A program made the translations under genes and the position numbers. The notes below the pieces were generated by a model. It had not been told where the DNA came from, searched no databases, and saw only the letters and a list, made by a program, of their open reading frames with translations. From positions 676,060 through 740,059 of the forward strand of contig JASISA010000003.1 in the NCBI GenBank assembly GCA_031771865.1: a DNA stretch of 64,000 nucleotides. Direction: 5' to 3'. Within the stretch, counting starts at the first letter, position 1; every line of letters starts with the position of its first letter. The stretch comes from Nothophaeocryptopus gaeumannii. Its lineage: Eukaryota > Ascomycota > Dothideomycetes > Mycosphaerellales > Mycosphaerellaceae. This document shows positions 20,320 to 31,236 of this stretch, piece by piece.

Positions 20320-22161
20320 ATGGCTGGGCGGCGAGGCTCTGGCTTGACGCCCATCATTCTACTCCTACTGCTCGCATTCAGCTGTGTTCTCAATTCGAAA
20401 CCGACCAACGATGCCCACAAAACGGAGCCCGAAACCACAGCGACCGTGGACTTTGGTCGAGCGACTTACGACGCAGATGTACGCTTTCAATCTCCAGATC
20501 CACAGCCAGCTCATGACATCTTGCATGGCATCACCGATCATGCACATCAGCATCTCATGTCTTTGGTCATCCGAGGCCAGCATCATTTGGTCAATGAGAC
20601 CCTCATCGACGCCACTATCTCCAAGATTCCCACCGGTCTTGGCGAGCTCCACTGGCTTCTGGACGCACCCATTCCGGTGCAAACATTGCGGACGCTCGAG
20701 CTGACGCACTCAGAATGTCGGCTATTTTACGACATGCCCTTTGGATGGTGGAACTGGCCTAGCAGGGGATATGCTGAGGCAGACGAACAAGAACGCCTGG
20801 CAGACGTTCGGGTGAAGCTGCGGAAAAGCGTGTTAAACTCGACCAACTTGTACTCACTCAAGGCGCACATATCGTATGGAGACGACAACAACTTTGAGGA
20901 CCTCCAGGCGGTCTATGATGTTCTGGCCAGCTGTCCAAATGTGCGTGAGCTTGACCTGGCTGTCTCTCAACAGATCACATGCACTCCTGGCTACCATCAG
21001 TGGTCCTGGAATATCGATGTCGACTCAAAGCAGTTGCCGCCTTTGGAGGTGATCAAAGTCTCGGGCTACGACTTGTTTGCGAACCGTAACTGGCTGCCTC
21101 CGCCACCGCCAACTAAGGTGTCGCAGGCACAGCTTCCTTGGTATTGGCCTTTTGTTCACGTAGTTGGAGTGCTCAGACATGAGGCGGATCGCTTGACTCA
21201 AGCTATAACAGAAAGGATGATCCAGAAGACCGCAGAAGGTGTCCTCATTCAGCCTGCAATCAGAAAACAGCGTGAGCCCCACAGCTTGGACGCGTGGATG
21301 CGGGTCATGGACTGGTCGAATGTGAGGGAACTTGCACTCGACACAGCTTCGCCAAAGGTACTCGAGAGGATTTCGACCTTGTCTAATCTGCGGTCTTTGA
21401 CCGTACGGTCTGGAAGTCCTACGGACGCAATGGCGTTCCCATCGCTTCTGAGGAACCTCAGTCAGCCACTGCGAGAATTGCATGTGGAAGATGTGGAATT
21501 TGCCGAACATGGTACCCTGCTCTCCGTCCTGGCAAACACATCAAGCGATGTTCTCACGTCTCTTACACTGCGAGAGAACGCAGAGACTAGACTGCGCTAC
21601 TGCCACTCGCACGAGACGGAGGTTCAATGTATAGGTGGCCAAAAGATTAGATATCTGCCCCGCCCATTCCTCAATGCATCACAACTGAACTCCATGGCAA
21701 GAGCACACCCAAACATCGCTAGTCTAGATGTTGACATAGCTCGCATTACCCCGAATGGCACCGACACTTCCACCTGGACATTAGATTACGACAGCATCTA
21801 TGCCGCGGCTCTTCAACCCAGCCTCAATAGTCTCACGCTGAACATTGACTCGCCAGAGCATGTTCGCCTCCGCTCGGGCTGTTACGAAAACAAGTATGGT
21901 CATCACCATGGTCGCCAGTACGGCACCCCGCCAAGCGATCCAACGCTCAACCGTTCAATGGTCTCAACAACGTTCAAAAGCATCAACACTCGACGAGCTG
22001 CGCTTGGTCTTTCTCAATTACACCACCTTGAGGTCAAGGTCGGTCAGTGGGACAGGCAATATCAGGACTGGGATATGATTGACCCGCGGGATGAGTTGAT
22101 TGCTCGCTGGGTATGCCAGGCGTCACGATGTGGTCAAAGCGGAGGATGTTGCGTGGGCTAG
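20320..22161 (+). CDS. Secreted leucine-rich/F-box-LRR-like protein, unknown function
   Basis: A single exon of 613 residues. A signal peptide or anchor (LTPIILLLLLAFSCVLNS) is followed by a region with spaced leucine-rich strands (VQTLRTLELTHSECRLF, CPNVRELDLAVSQ, WSNVRELALDTASP, LSNLRSLTVRSG, LRELHVEDVEF, DVLTSLTLREN, PSLNSLTLNID). This resembles the LRR tail of fungal F-box-type proteins, but no F-box is present and the protein is predicted to enter the secretory path. It ends in a Cys-rich RCGQSGGCCVG. Many N-glycosylation sites fit secretion. No function can be named. Confidence 0.8.
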   Translation: MAGRRGSGLTPIILLLLLAFSCVLNSKPTNDAHKTEPETTATVDFGRATYDADVRFQSPDPQPAHDILHGITDHAHQHLMSLVIRGQHHLVNETLIDATISKIPTGLGELHWLLDAPIPVQTLRTLELTHSECRLFYDMPFGWWNWPSRGYAEADEQERLADVRVKLRKSVLNSTNLYSLKAHISYGDDNNFEDLQAVYDVLASCPNVRELDLAVSQQITCTPGYHQWSWNIDVDSKQLPPLEVIKVSGYDLFANRNWLPPPPPTKVSQAQLPWYWPFVHVVGVLRHEADRLTQAITERMIQKTAEGVLIQPAIRKQREPHSLDAWMRVMDWSNVRELALDTASPKVLERISTLSNLRSLTVRSGSPTDAMAFPSLLRNLSQPLRELHVEDVEFAEHGTLLSVLANTSSDVLTSLTLRENAETRLRYCHSHETEVQCIGGQKIRYLPRPFLNASQLNSMARAHPNIASLDVDIARITPNGTDTSTWTLDYDSIYAAALQPSLNSLTLNIDSPEHVRLRSGCYENKYGHHHGRQYGTPPSDPTLNRSMVSTTFKSINTRRAALGLSQLHHLEVKVGQWDRQYQDWDMIDPRDELIARWVCQASRCGQSGGCCVG

Positions 22162-22416
22162 ACCATGATGGCTGGCTGCCGGTTGGCATCATTGAGCCAT
22201 ATTCGGAAGATTGGAGTATACCTGATGCCCTGTCCGATCACTGCGCCAGACAAGCTGAACGGGCAGCGCAGGGTGTCAATGGGGAGTTGTAGAATTTGTA
22301 GTATGTTGGAACTACAGGACAATATACATGGGTTTTGGCCGTCACATCTTGGCTTCGTCTCCAACCGCATCGTGGCCTTTGAAAACTTCACTCGTCTGGC
22401 CTCTTCGTCGACAATC

Positions 22417-22608
22417 TTAGTCCTTCCAAGCCGGACAGACTTCCGGATCCCGTCTCGTCGTCGTCCCGGTCAAATTGAGGCCGCTCAGCGGCGTGGTCGA
22501 AAGATGCTGACATTCGCGCTTTACGAGTACAACATCTCCTTGAGGTGGGATTGGCAAAGCGAGTGTCGGGATGGCGAGGGCCAGTAGGGTGGTGATTGTA
22601 ATGCGCAT
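22417..22608 (-). CDS. Small secreted protein, 63 residues
   Basis: It starts MRITITTLLALAIPTLALP, a clear signal peptide with a likely cut after ALA or LALP, followed by a short mature part of about 44 residues with a Lys-Arg pair (Kex2-type site), two cysteines and an end at EVCPAWKD. An upstream in-frame ATG exists, but the signal peptide sets the start at 22608. Size and layout fit small secreted proteins, including effector candidates, but there is no homology I recognise and no second ORF to support expression. It is tail-to-tail with the LRR-like gene. Confidence 0.5.
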   Translation of the reverse strand: MRITITTLLALAIPTLALPIPPQGDVVLVKRECQHLSTTPLSGLNLTGTTTRRDPEVCPAWKD

Positions 22609-24079
22609 GATTGCGAGTGGAGTGTGATGGTACTTGAGCTGGTTCAGAAACCTGGCTGCAATCAGCTGGCGTACAGATTGAGGGGAACATGGGTGACGCA
22701 CTAATGACTGTCTGTGTTGATGATATTGTAGGACTGAAAGTAGCGAGTGACAATAAGGTAGCTGCTCAGCAGTCTGTTGAGATTTTCAGTCTTCACTGGA
22801 AAACCGACCACGGACAAGGACTTGTACATATACTCAAAGCTCCCACCACTCGTCCGCGCCATGCAACGCTGACGACAAAGTCATGCACTTTCACCCGTTT
22901 GGAAGCATCAGCATTTCCAAGTCAGCTCTCATGGCTGCAGACTCGCGAGAATCGCCGTTTCTGTACGCTATAACGGTGATCATCATCGTTGTATCGTTGC
23001 ATCAACGCTCCATGCGAACAACGTCTCACTGCATGACTTGGCGCTTTTATTGATGCTGTGCATTTGGAGTGCGTGGAGTGGTGGAAGGATGTGTTTCAAG
23101 GAGCTGGACGTTGGGAAGCTTAGCAAAGAAAGTGCCGAGTGTGCATGTGAACATGACTTGTGGGTTGTGTGGAGAGATTAGATAGTTCTATTGCCGAACT
23201 CGGTAGTATCGCTTCAGCATTGGAGGATAGCACGACCAAGAGAGGATTGCTCTGCACTGATTCATTATTTGATGTCTTTGCGATGCTGGAAGTGACGATT
23301 CTGACTTCGGACCAGATCGGTCTGATCTGCCTTGAATTTACAATACTCGGAGAGCCAGCAATCTAACATTAAGCCGGTATCTGTCAACCAACCGCCCAAC
23401 AGTCTCTCCACGATCTAGCCAGGTCAAGGAAACGCGTGTTGTTGCGGTATCATCACTCAAGCTAAGCTCTTACGCCTCATCGTTCTCATTTGAGGAGCTG
23501 CAGTAATGCCGTGGAACGTCTCTCTTAGAGACACGAGCAGGCAAGGAGCCTTAAACCTCAAGTAAGGCAAGCTTTCTCGCCGATGCTGTAGAATATCACC
23601 AGTTAGTCTTCCGTAAGCCGTAAGCAAAGCCAGGCATGCACGCTGTGAGCACACGACTGATATATCAAGCCAGGTTGAGCAAACAAGCTCCTCTGTAAGT
23701 GAGCATTAGTGATGCTAGCACTGGGCAATACTTCTTACAGTCCTCGGATAGCCAGGCGGCTTGGGATGTGGCGTTCGTGAGGGCGATGGAGAAGATGAGC
23801 TTGCTTGGAATTCCAGATGACAGGCATAAGGGTTTTGTTAATTGTACGTCTATCATTGAGGCTCAGCAGCCGTGATGATAGCAGATCGCAACCGGCTCAA
23901 CAGGTGCTGGCATGTACGGAGGCCGTACCCCCGCTGAGAGCCATTTGCCGCAGTGTCTGGTAGCTCGTTCAAACCATCAAATCGCTCATCGAAACCAGAA
24001 ACCAGAGAATACAAACTTTTGCAGGTCTTCTTAAAACACTTTTCTCGTCCTCATCATGCCAAAGGTTGCACAATAGTAA
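22609..24079. other. Gene-poor stretch
   Basis: About 1.5 kb with only short frames and no motif that I recognise. It holds the promoter of the small secreted protein and the 3' flank of the lysozyme-like gene. Confidence 0.45.
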
Positions 24080-24720
24080 TTAGACCGCCGCCTTTCCACA
24101 TTCGTCTCCAACGTAATCAAGCAGTCGATTCGCAATGTCTGCCGCATAGCACTGGGTCGCTGCAAGTGTCGCTGCACTCAGATCTCTATGTCCTCCGCTG
24201 GAGTTCAAACCAGAGTTGTACATCCTCGCCGCCATGTAAGAGCGGCCGACGTCGAGTTGGCCGCTGGCGATGATGAGGTATTGCAAATCTGCTTCCTCCG
24301 CGCTACCCATCTTCGTACCATCCGAGACCATCTGAAGAATCTGGGCGTACGGGCAGGGAGTTTGTGTCCCTGGATCGGCACAAATCCCTATGCCGTTATG
24401 ACTTTGCATCGGACCGAGGTTAGAGACTGCGTTGTGGAGAGCTGTGCTATTTGTCGAAGCTGCGATGTTTGGGTACTGGCGGTATGTGCGGCGGTTCTCA
24501 ACGATGCCGACCCTCATTGAGAGCGTCGGCACCGCAGTCGTAAGCACCGCAGCTGAGTTGAGAATGGAGAGGGTGAGGCGCTGAGAGTGTCAGCGGCGCC
24601 ATATCGTACAGATCAGAGGCTTCCACATCAGGACATACCGTCTTGAAGGTGTACATAATGATGAAGTCCCAGATCGCTTCTGCGGCTGTGGCTGTGAACA
24701 ACGTACTGGTATGCTTTAAG
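24080..24720 (-). CDS. Lysozyme / lytic-transglycosylase-like secreted protein (5' end unresolved)
   Basis: The C-terminal 150 residues match a fungal lysozyme-fold family: NLGPMQSHNGIGIC, then PCPYAQILQMVSDGT, SYMAARMYNSG, and the closing block QCYAADIANRLLDYVGDEC. The NPGLMQSHNG-like and AARMYNSG motifs line the active groove in relatives that cleave peptidoglycan or chitin-like chains. A good intron (24581-24638, GTATGT ... CTCTCAG with a CTGAC branch site) joins an upstream exon reading TATAAEAIWDFIIMY. Before that the reading needs at least one more exon with the signal peptide, which I could not place before the next gene at 24928. The segment SMRVGIVENRRTYRQYP fits the family poorly, so another intron or a defect is possible. 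Confidence 0.6.
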
Positions 24721-24927
24721 TACCCCTAGTCATCAAGTCGGAAGTCGAGATGAGAAGACCTACTGTAGAGCATGTAGGTGACCTGGAACTCCTGAACTCG
24801 AATAATTCATGTGCTGATCCATCCGCACGTGATTCGGCGCTGGCCTCCCCACGGCAATCACGAGCTCCATGCATGTGTCATTGCACTCCTGCCTCTTTCA
24901 TCGTCCACTTTTTCCAGAGTTCTCCCT

Positions 24928-26715
24928 TCATGTCGTGACAGCGCTCAAGCTCAAGTCAACCCCCTCACATTCTTGGAAAGGCTTACATCTCGCTTCACAG
25001 ACGGTGTCCTTGGCAGGCATCTTGCCAGTATTCATGTACTCTTTCACATACTTCCACATGCAGTCCGACGGCGGCCAGAGAGCCCCGTGTCCAGCACCGT
25101 CTTGTTCTAGCATGACACTGCCTTGAAAACGTCCAGCCATCTTTCGGGCGTTCTTGATCGGCGTTGCAGGATCCAGCCTGTTGTTCACGAACAGAATCGA
25201 AACATTTCCCTCGAAAGGCCCATCGTAGCGCCATTTCGTTCTCAATGACTTGGGCCATGTCCAGCAGGGGATTTTGTAGTCGGCCTGCAGTCCGCCAGCC
25301 CAACCGAAGCGAGAAGTCAAGTTGGTCACGTATCCTTGGAAGCCACTAAACGGCTCATCCGAGAGAAGAGGGCCGTCACTACAGTGCACGGACGGGCCAA
25401 CCTCTGCTCCTTGGTACTGCAGTTGTAGCAGCTTGTCAGTGAAAGTATCTTTCGTGGGCACAGGCCGCATCCAGAACGGTATACTGAGCTTCTTTTCGGT
25501 GTACACTTCGTTCAAGAACTTGGCATAGGGTTTGAAATAGAACAGAGGCTGATAGGTCGTAGTCAGAAATCCACCTTCGATATCGAGCCTGGTGATTGGT
25601 GTCGCTCGGCCTTCTCCAGTGGCGTAAGATGGGAATTCGGCGAGCTTATCAAGAAGTACATTGAATCGCTCTTTGATGCTCTCAGGTCCCTGATCCGTAG
25701 TCCTGTAGAAGTCGCATTCCTTCTTCACCCCGAAACATGTCTCAAAGAAGTAATCACGGATTGGCTCATGGTCATCGATGCTTGCCTCGTAGCGTGATAT
25801 CCAATTCTCAGCATCCAGGTTAGCGTCCAATACCATCCGGCCAACATACTCAGGATGCATTGAGGCAATAACTTCTCCAATGAAGGTTCCATACGAAGTC
25901 CCGAAATATTGCAGCTTGCTTCCAGATTCAGAGCTCGCCATATCGTCGTTCAAGGGCTCTTGAAAATCGCTGCCAGAGATCGTTCTGTCGGCATGGGCGA
26001 GCTTGTGTGCATCGATCCTCTTCACGATCTCCAGTACATCTCGCGCGACGTATGTTGTAGACACATGCTGTCGAATGTTGTCGCCATTCGGGTATTTGCC
26101 ATTCTGGGTGGTAGCGCAGAGCTCGCCGCGCGCCTTCTCAGCGACCCAGTTGAATTTCAATGCATAGTCACTTGTGTCGAGGCCGCCCACCGCTTCCTTT
26201 TGGTCCAGCCACACCTCCGATTCTACGGCACTCCCGAAGCAGTACGCGTTGGGAATAGAATTGAAGATGCCTCGTGGATCGAAAGACAAGATCTCGTAGT
26301 GCTTGGGGCCTTGTAGTTGTTTCTGTAGCTTTTCAGCATTCTCTAGTGCCCAAAGCGTACCCGGCCCGCCTGGTCCTCCGGGGTTGGTAATAATTGTGCC
26401 ACCATGGCTGGGATCCGATTCTGGTACTTTGGCAGGTAGTCGAATGATGGGTAGAGAAACGTTGTTCGGGTTGCTTTCGTTTCGCCAGTCGAGAGGTACG
26501 GTCAAGCGAGCACAGTGGAACTTGTTATCATAACAGCTCTCGAATACGAGATCTTCTGAGCTCGTCAGAGTTGCCCAGTCAAACTGTGGCTTGCTGGCAG
26601 CGGAGGAGTTTGTGGCCTCGTTCGAATAAATAAGAGCAGGCACCAAGGCACGAGCAAGCTGTGCGTATGTGCATAGAAGCAATAGGCATATATTCGTGAA
26701 AGACATCTCGCCCAA
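24928..26715 (-). CDS. Secreted S33 alpha/beta hydrolase (tripeptidyl-aminopeptidase-like)
   Basis: A single exon of 595 residues with a signal peptide (ICLLLLCTYAQLARA). The protein has the S33/TAP layout: oxyanion block NPGGPGGPG at 111-119, FDPRG at 145-149, nucleophile elbow GTSYG with Ser 274, Asp 515 in NNRLDPATP and His 543 in GAGHG. The C-terminal TAP domain is present. Relatives remove N-terminal peptides or hydrolyse esters outside the cell. All catalytic residues are in place. It lies just upstream (in coordinates) of the AKR and thiolase genes on the same strand, with a separate promoter. Confidence 0.9.
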   Translation of the reverse strand: MGEMSFTNICLLLLCTYAQLARALVPALIYSNEATNSSAASKPQFDWATLTSSEDLVFESCYDNKFHCARLTVPLDWRNESNPNNVSLPIIRLPAKVPESDPSHGGTIITNPGGPGGPGTLWALENAEKLQKQLQGPKHYEILSFDPRGIFNSIPNAYCFGSAVESEVWLDQKEAVGGLDTSDYALKFNWVAEKARGELCATTQNGKYPNGDNIRQHVSTTYVARDVLEIVKRIDAHKLAHADRTISGSDFQEPLNDDMASSESGSKLQYFGTSYGTFIGEVIASMHPEYVGRMVLDANLDAENWISRYEASIDDHEPIRDYFFETCFGVKKECDFYRTTDQGPESIKERFNVLLDKLAEFPSYATGEGRATPITRLDIEGGFLTTTYQPLFYFKPYAKFLNEVYTEKKLSIPFWMRPVPTKDTFTDKLLQLQYQGAEVGPSVHCSDGPLLSDEPFSGFQGYVTNLTSRFGWAGGLQADYKIPCWTWPKSLRTKWRYDGPFEGNVSILFVNNRLDPATPIKNARKMAGRFQGSVMLEQDGAGHGALWPPSDCMWKYVKEYMNTGKMPAKDTVCEARCKPFQECEGVDLSLSAVTT

Positions 26716-27339
26716 GCGATTGTATGTACGTTGAGAAGCAGCTCAGCTATAGATAAGAATGTACGCCAAGAGGTGAAGTCGGTGTCTCTGCCAAGTCATG
26801 ATGTGGTATCAGGCCGCAACGAGGTTCCTATGGCGTGTTGTTCAAGGTTACTCCATGGTATGCTCGTCCAAAGACCTGGGAGAATTCGATACAAAGTAGA
26901 GAAAAACAAAATATAAATTGTCGTCGAATGGCGATCCGAAGGTTGACGCTGATGTTGCATTTGGTGACGGCCGGCAAGATTGCGGTAGTTAGGTTCTGAG
27001 ACCGCACAGAAGAAGGAGGCCGCCGGCCTCGGAAGGATTGACTTGGCATGGTGCCATTCCACCAGCAACTCCCTGTCCGCTCCATGCCACGTCCATCAAC
27101 GTCAACAATAGCTCATCAATATCTCCTCGGTCCGCCTACACCGGCATCACTGAAAGGCCGGCTGGGAAAAATATCCCTCGAGCAACCATAGGATACCCAT
27201 GCAGAGGGCTCGCAATAGCCTGACCACAGTGGTTGGGAATCAACGAGAGCAGTGACAGCGGATTTTGAAACAGGCTTCAAGGACAAGAGTGAGATGAATT
27301 GACTATGCACAGCGCTCCGTTTTAAAATGTACACCTCTG
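26716..27339. other. Promoter of the S33 hydrolase and 3' flank of the aldo-keto reductase
   Basis: About 620 bases without a supported gene; the frames here are short and lack motifs. Confidence 0.55.
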
Positions 27340-28365
27340 TCAAGCGTTGTTCAACTTCGCAAGATCGCCACCATACCTCTCACCAGCTGGCTTGAAGGTA
27401 CTGAGAACATTGTCAATCTTGGCAAGCTCGCTCTTGGTCAACTCCACCGTGGTAAGATTCTCCTTGACCCGCCCAACACTCGATGCTCCAGGAATGGGAA
27501 TGACCGTTGCGCCCTTGGAGCTGAGAGTACCAACCCAGGCAATTGCGACTTGAGCTGACGTACAGCCTTTCTGGGAGGCAATCTTCTCGACTTCATCAAC
27601 CAGCTTCAGGTTGTTCGGGAATGCCTCAGCAGAAAAGCGGGGATGGCGACGCCGGAAGTCATTCTCAGCCAGGTCGTCGAGACTCTTAATAGTGCCTGAG
27701 AGCATGCCGGAGCCAATCGGACTGTAGCCAGCGATTGAAATGCCATGCTGCTTGCAGACATTGATCAGGTCCTCGCTTAGTGGACACCATAAGCTCGCCT
27801 CGACCTCAACCGCTTCGATCTTGCCGACTGCCGCAGCTCTCCTTACGGTCGCTGCTGAGACTTCACTCAAACCAATACCCTTAAACAATCCCTCCTTCTG
27901 CAGCTTCAGCAACGTCTTCATGGTGTCTTCGATCGAAACCTTCGGATCGATTCTCGCCGGCTCGAAGATGTCAATCGTCTTTCTTCCATTCAAAATCTTG
28001 TTGCAGTTCTCGACACTTTTACGGATACCAGCCTCCGAGCAATCTGGGTTGGCCGGTAGTTGGAATGCTCCTTTGACGCTCAAGACGACCTTCGAGGCGT
28101 CCTCTGGGTATTGCGCGAAATAGGCTTCAAGCAATTGCATGCTGTTGTTGTTCGGTGGACCGTAAAACTCTCCTGCGTTCCAGAAATTGGCGCCTATAGA
28201 AAGTGCTTGCTTCATTGCTGCGAATTGGTCTGCGCGGGACAATGGCGTGGGTTTTATCGTCAGGCCTGATTTGTGATTAGTGACAATCGCAGTTTGCAAC
28301 ATGCTTGACTTACCCATAAGGCCATACCCGACAGGTCCAACTTGTCTTCCGAGGATTGACGGCAT
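27340..28365 (-). CDS. Aldo-keto reductase, pyridoxal-reductase-like
   Basis: Two exons; the 48-nt intron at 28266-28313 (GTAAGT ... AATCAG, branch CTAAT) is a multiple of three, so an unspliced frame also stays open. Splicing restores the family start VGYGLMGLTIKPTPLS and gives 325 residues. The AKR barrel shows NAGEFYG with the catalytic Tyr, VVLSVKG with the Lys, FEPARIDP, GIGLSEVSAATV, and a late IPIPGASS near the NADPH site. Closest in style to fungal pyridoxal reductases (NADPH-dependent pyridoxal to pyridoxine), although related AKRs also act in secondary metabolism. Confidence 0.88.
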   Translation of the reverse strand: MPSILGRQVGPVGYGLMGKSSMLQTAIVTNHKSGLTIKPTPLSRADQFAAMKQALSIGANFWNAGEFYGPPNNNSMQLLEAYFAQYPEDASKVVLSVKGAFQLPANPDCSEAGIRKSVENCNKILNGRKTIDIFEPARIDPKVSIEDTMKTLLKLQKEGLFKGIGLSEVSAATVRRAAAVGKIEAVEVEASLWCPLSEDLINVCKQHGISIAGYSPIGSGMLSGTIKSLDDLAENDFRRRHPRFSAEAFPNNLKLVDEVEKIASQKGCTSAQVAIAWVGTLSSKGATVIPIPGASSVGRVKENLTTVELTKSELAKIDNVLSTFKPAGERYGGDLAKLNNA

Positions 28366-28978
28366 TTTGGTCTTCGTTGATGGGTGCTTCGTGGGTCGTT
28401 GGTTAGTTACTTTAGGCGTCTCGAGCTGTATTTTTCTGATTGCCTCTAGAGTCTGTTCTTAACCCTCCGATCCATTGAAGGTAAGTCGTGCACTCTTATA
28501 TCGAACACTTGCTCTTGAACCGAGCTATAGCTATGCTATGTCATTAGCGTGCATACCTACCAGTCAATCCCCTCCTAATCCCATTCTGAATGGCTTAACA
28601 CCGTAGGATCACCATCCTCTTCGGTTTCGGACCGCCTGCATCCTCGCTCCAGAACAGTATGCCTCGCTACTCACCTCAAAACCGGAATTTACATCCCCGG
28701 TTCACGTCCGTTCACAACGGAACTTGGTAAGGTGAGCGTACCACCGATCGCGGTGAAATGCGGCCCCGTAGTCGCTGATTAGTTGCCCCGGATCTAGGAC
28801 AGAGCAAGAATGCATTATGCATTCATGAGGAGCATCACCTCCACAGATTTCAGGATACTTGTCTCCGGCTTAGCATTAGAGGTGCCAATGCGCCCAGGTC
28901 GTTGACGAGACATGTGAATGCGCGGCAAAAGTCTTGTTAGTTATGCGACTAGTTAGGCTCCCAGCTCACTTTCATTGC
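28366..28978. other. Promoter region of the aldo-keto reductase
   Basis: About 610 bases with no coding signal. They lie between the AKR start and the 3' end of the thiolase gene on the same strand. Confidence 0.55.
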
Positions 28979-30744
28979 CTATAGTCTAGCCAACTCTCCA
29001 AACGAGAACACATTCCGTCCATCCTTGTCCGTCTTGACCCTCCCACTCCTATTCACAGGCTCGACGTCCCAACTACATAGCTCGCGCAGCGTCTGCTCAT
29101 CTGCATGGTTCGCTAAGAAGCGATGACCATTTGCCTTCAGGCTGCCGACTACGTGTCCCATCAGTGGCGTTCCGTCCCTGTTGAATTGAACCGTATACGT
29201 CTACCAAGCTCGTCAGTGCTGTGTCACCACACATTATTCGGACCGTCCAAGCCTCCGAACTTACCTCAATCGTAGCATCACCCTCCGCTTGCTCCACGAT
29301 GGTCGGAACCTCCACGTCCGTCACGTACTTTGGCAGGGGATTCTCATCTGGATAAGGCAGGCCATCACATCTGGGACTTCGAGAAAGGAGGATCACATGC
29401 TGATATGAGACCCACCCTCCGTTCGCCAAGACTAGTCCTGTTTTCCCTTTTCCTTGTCGAAGTTGACGCACCATTTCTGTGATCGCGTGCATGGAGTAAT
29501 TATTCCCTGCTCCACCAAAGGAAGTCAAGCCGCCGAGTAGTGTGATAGGTTTCTTCGATCCGGATGTTGAGAGACCAAGATGATGAGCCGCTAGTTTTGG
29601 GACGATGGGGAAGCAAGAGTAGAAGTCGAAGAGATCAATCTCCTCCTTGTCGACTGAGGAAACGTCCAGCGCCGCGTCAAGGGTTCGCGAAATACAGGGA
29701 CTCCACCAAAACGACGGCCGTTTCCAGAATTCAAAAGAATCAGAAGTACCTGCTCCGCATAGGGGATATATCCATTTCTCGCTGGGGATGCCCAGCTCAC
29801 GGGCGTAGTCTGTGGTTGTGATTATACACGCTGCTGAGAGATTGACTGTGTTGAATGCGTTCATTAACAACGGGTAAGGGAAGCAGATCATGCGATTCTT
29901 GGCGGATATGGTGCCGACGCTCTCCTCGGTCTCAGCCGATGAGGCATAATTCCAAGCATTTGGATTCTGTTCGGCAACTTTGGCGAACTCCGCATACATC
30001 TTTGTCGATTCGACATGGTTGTCTCGGATTGATTGGCCTCGATGTGCACGGAATGCGTTCTCGTAGAGAGGGTAGAGTTGGACCGGGTTGCCGATGTGGT
30101 GTTTTGCGCCGTAGTCTAGATAGTCAGTACCGACATCTAATTCAAAGTATTCGGGAGCTGTTCTGTTGCCCAGCCACTTACCGGGGTTGAGCTCTCGTGT
30201 TGTGGGTGAGAAGACCGAGTTGACATCCTCTGTGGGTTGCGTCCAGCCTGGTGGTGGAAGTCGTTTGGCTTGAGCGCAGGCGGTTACTGTGCATCAAGTT
30301 AGTATCTGGAGCAGCTCTTGTAAGTGACTAAAAAGATGTTGCTCAGAGATAACCGATGGACATACATGATGCGAGGGCTTCAGCTCCTGTAACGACAGCG
30401 ACTTTGTTCTCGCTAGTTGATACTCTCCGGGATGCCTCGTCAACCAGTCTTGCAGGCTGATTGCCGCCGTGCTCACTATACTCGGCATGCAAGGGCTTGA
30501 AAGACAGTCTTTCCGCGATGAGGTTTGGATAGTCGGCTGGCCATGTCCAGGATTTGACGACGTCAATGCTGTCTATTGATGATTGAAGGTTCGCAAGTGC
30601 CGATGCTGGCAGATTGGTATCTTTGATGGCTTCCTGAATGGCTAGTATCATCAATTGGAGTGGCTCGATGGCATCTTCGACTTTCTTGGAGCGATTGACG
30701 AAGTCACCAATCCCGATGATGACTGGTGTCTTTCGTGGTGACAT
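28979..30744 (-). CDS. Thiolase-like acetyl-CoA acetyltransferase with C-terminal OB-type domain
   Basis: Four exons; introns at 29201-29264, 30116-30181 and 30287-30365 all have GTAAGT or GTATGT donors and keep phase, giving 518 residues. The start MSPRKTPVIIGIGDFVNRS is the family N-terminus. The body shows EALAS, NPGDYGAKHHIGNPVQLYPL (after splicing: NPD-YGAKHH), MYAEFAKVAEQNPNAWN, GLTSFGGAGNNYSMHAI, and VLANGGWVSYQHV with the His. The final 100 residues (TYTVQFNRDG ... GRVKTDKDGRNVF) are the extra C-terminal domain of type-1 thiolase-like proteins. Such enzymes cleave or form beta-ketoacyl-CoA bonds, often in side-chain breakdown. I cannot place every catalytic Cys with certainty. Confidence 0.88.
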
Positions 30745-31236
30745 TTCGGAAGACGTCTTATTGGGAGTCGCTCCTTGGTCCTTACCGTAAGTAAATTGGA
30801 GACCGCGAAAGCCTGCCAGGGCGATTTGATGCCATCGGCTACACTTCAGCAAAGTGGCATGCTCTTGTTAGAGTCGAGGTGAAGTCGGCAGGTGGAGAAG
30901 GAGAACCTCGGTCCCATTGCCGAGCCCGGAGCGAGTCAGCTTTTTCGACCGCGGCATCAACAACAACAACACAACATCGACTTCTGGTTTCTTGCCTGAA
31001 TATTGACGATACACTTAAAGTGCCGTAGGATGCAGGTAAGGACAGACATGATGACAAGAGTGCGAAAGTGTGCTATCGGATTTGAGTCGACTACCTCCAT
31101 CTATGTCCGTTCGTCTGTCTCCTCACCGGTGTTCGGTATCCGGATCACAGACTCTGACCGACAACGACAACACTGGACGCGAACAGGAAAGCAACGAGGG
31201 TGCAATGTCTTGGCTTGCGACTGTCGTTTCGGACGC
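30745..31236. other. Putative promoter region between thiolase gene and small plus-strand gene
   Basis: About 490 bases; no gene recognised. It would serve the thiolase (leftward) and, if real, the small gene to the right. Confidence 0.4.

Noticed and set aside
27340..28365. Unspliced 341-residue AKR
   Set aside because: The 48-nt insert has perfect GTAAGT/branch/AG signals and breaks the conserved GLMGLT start; it is an intron that happens to keep the frame.
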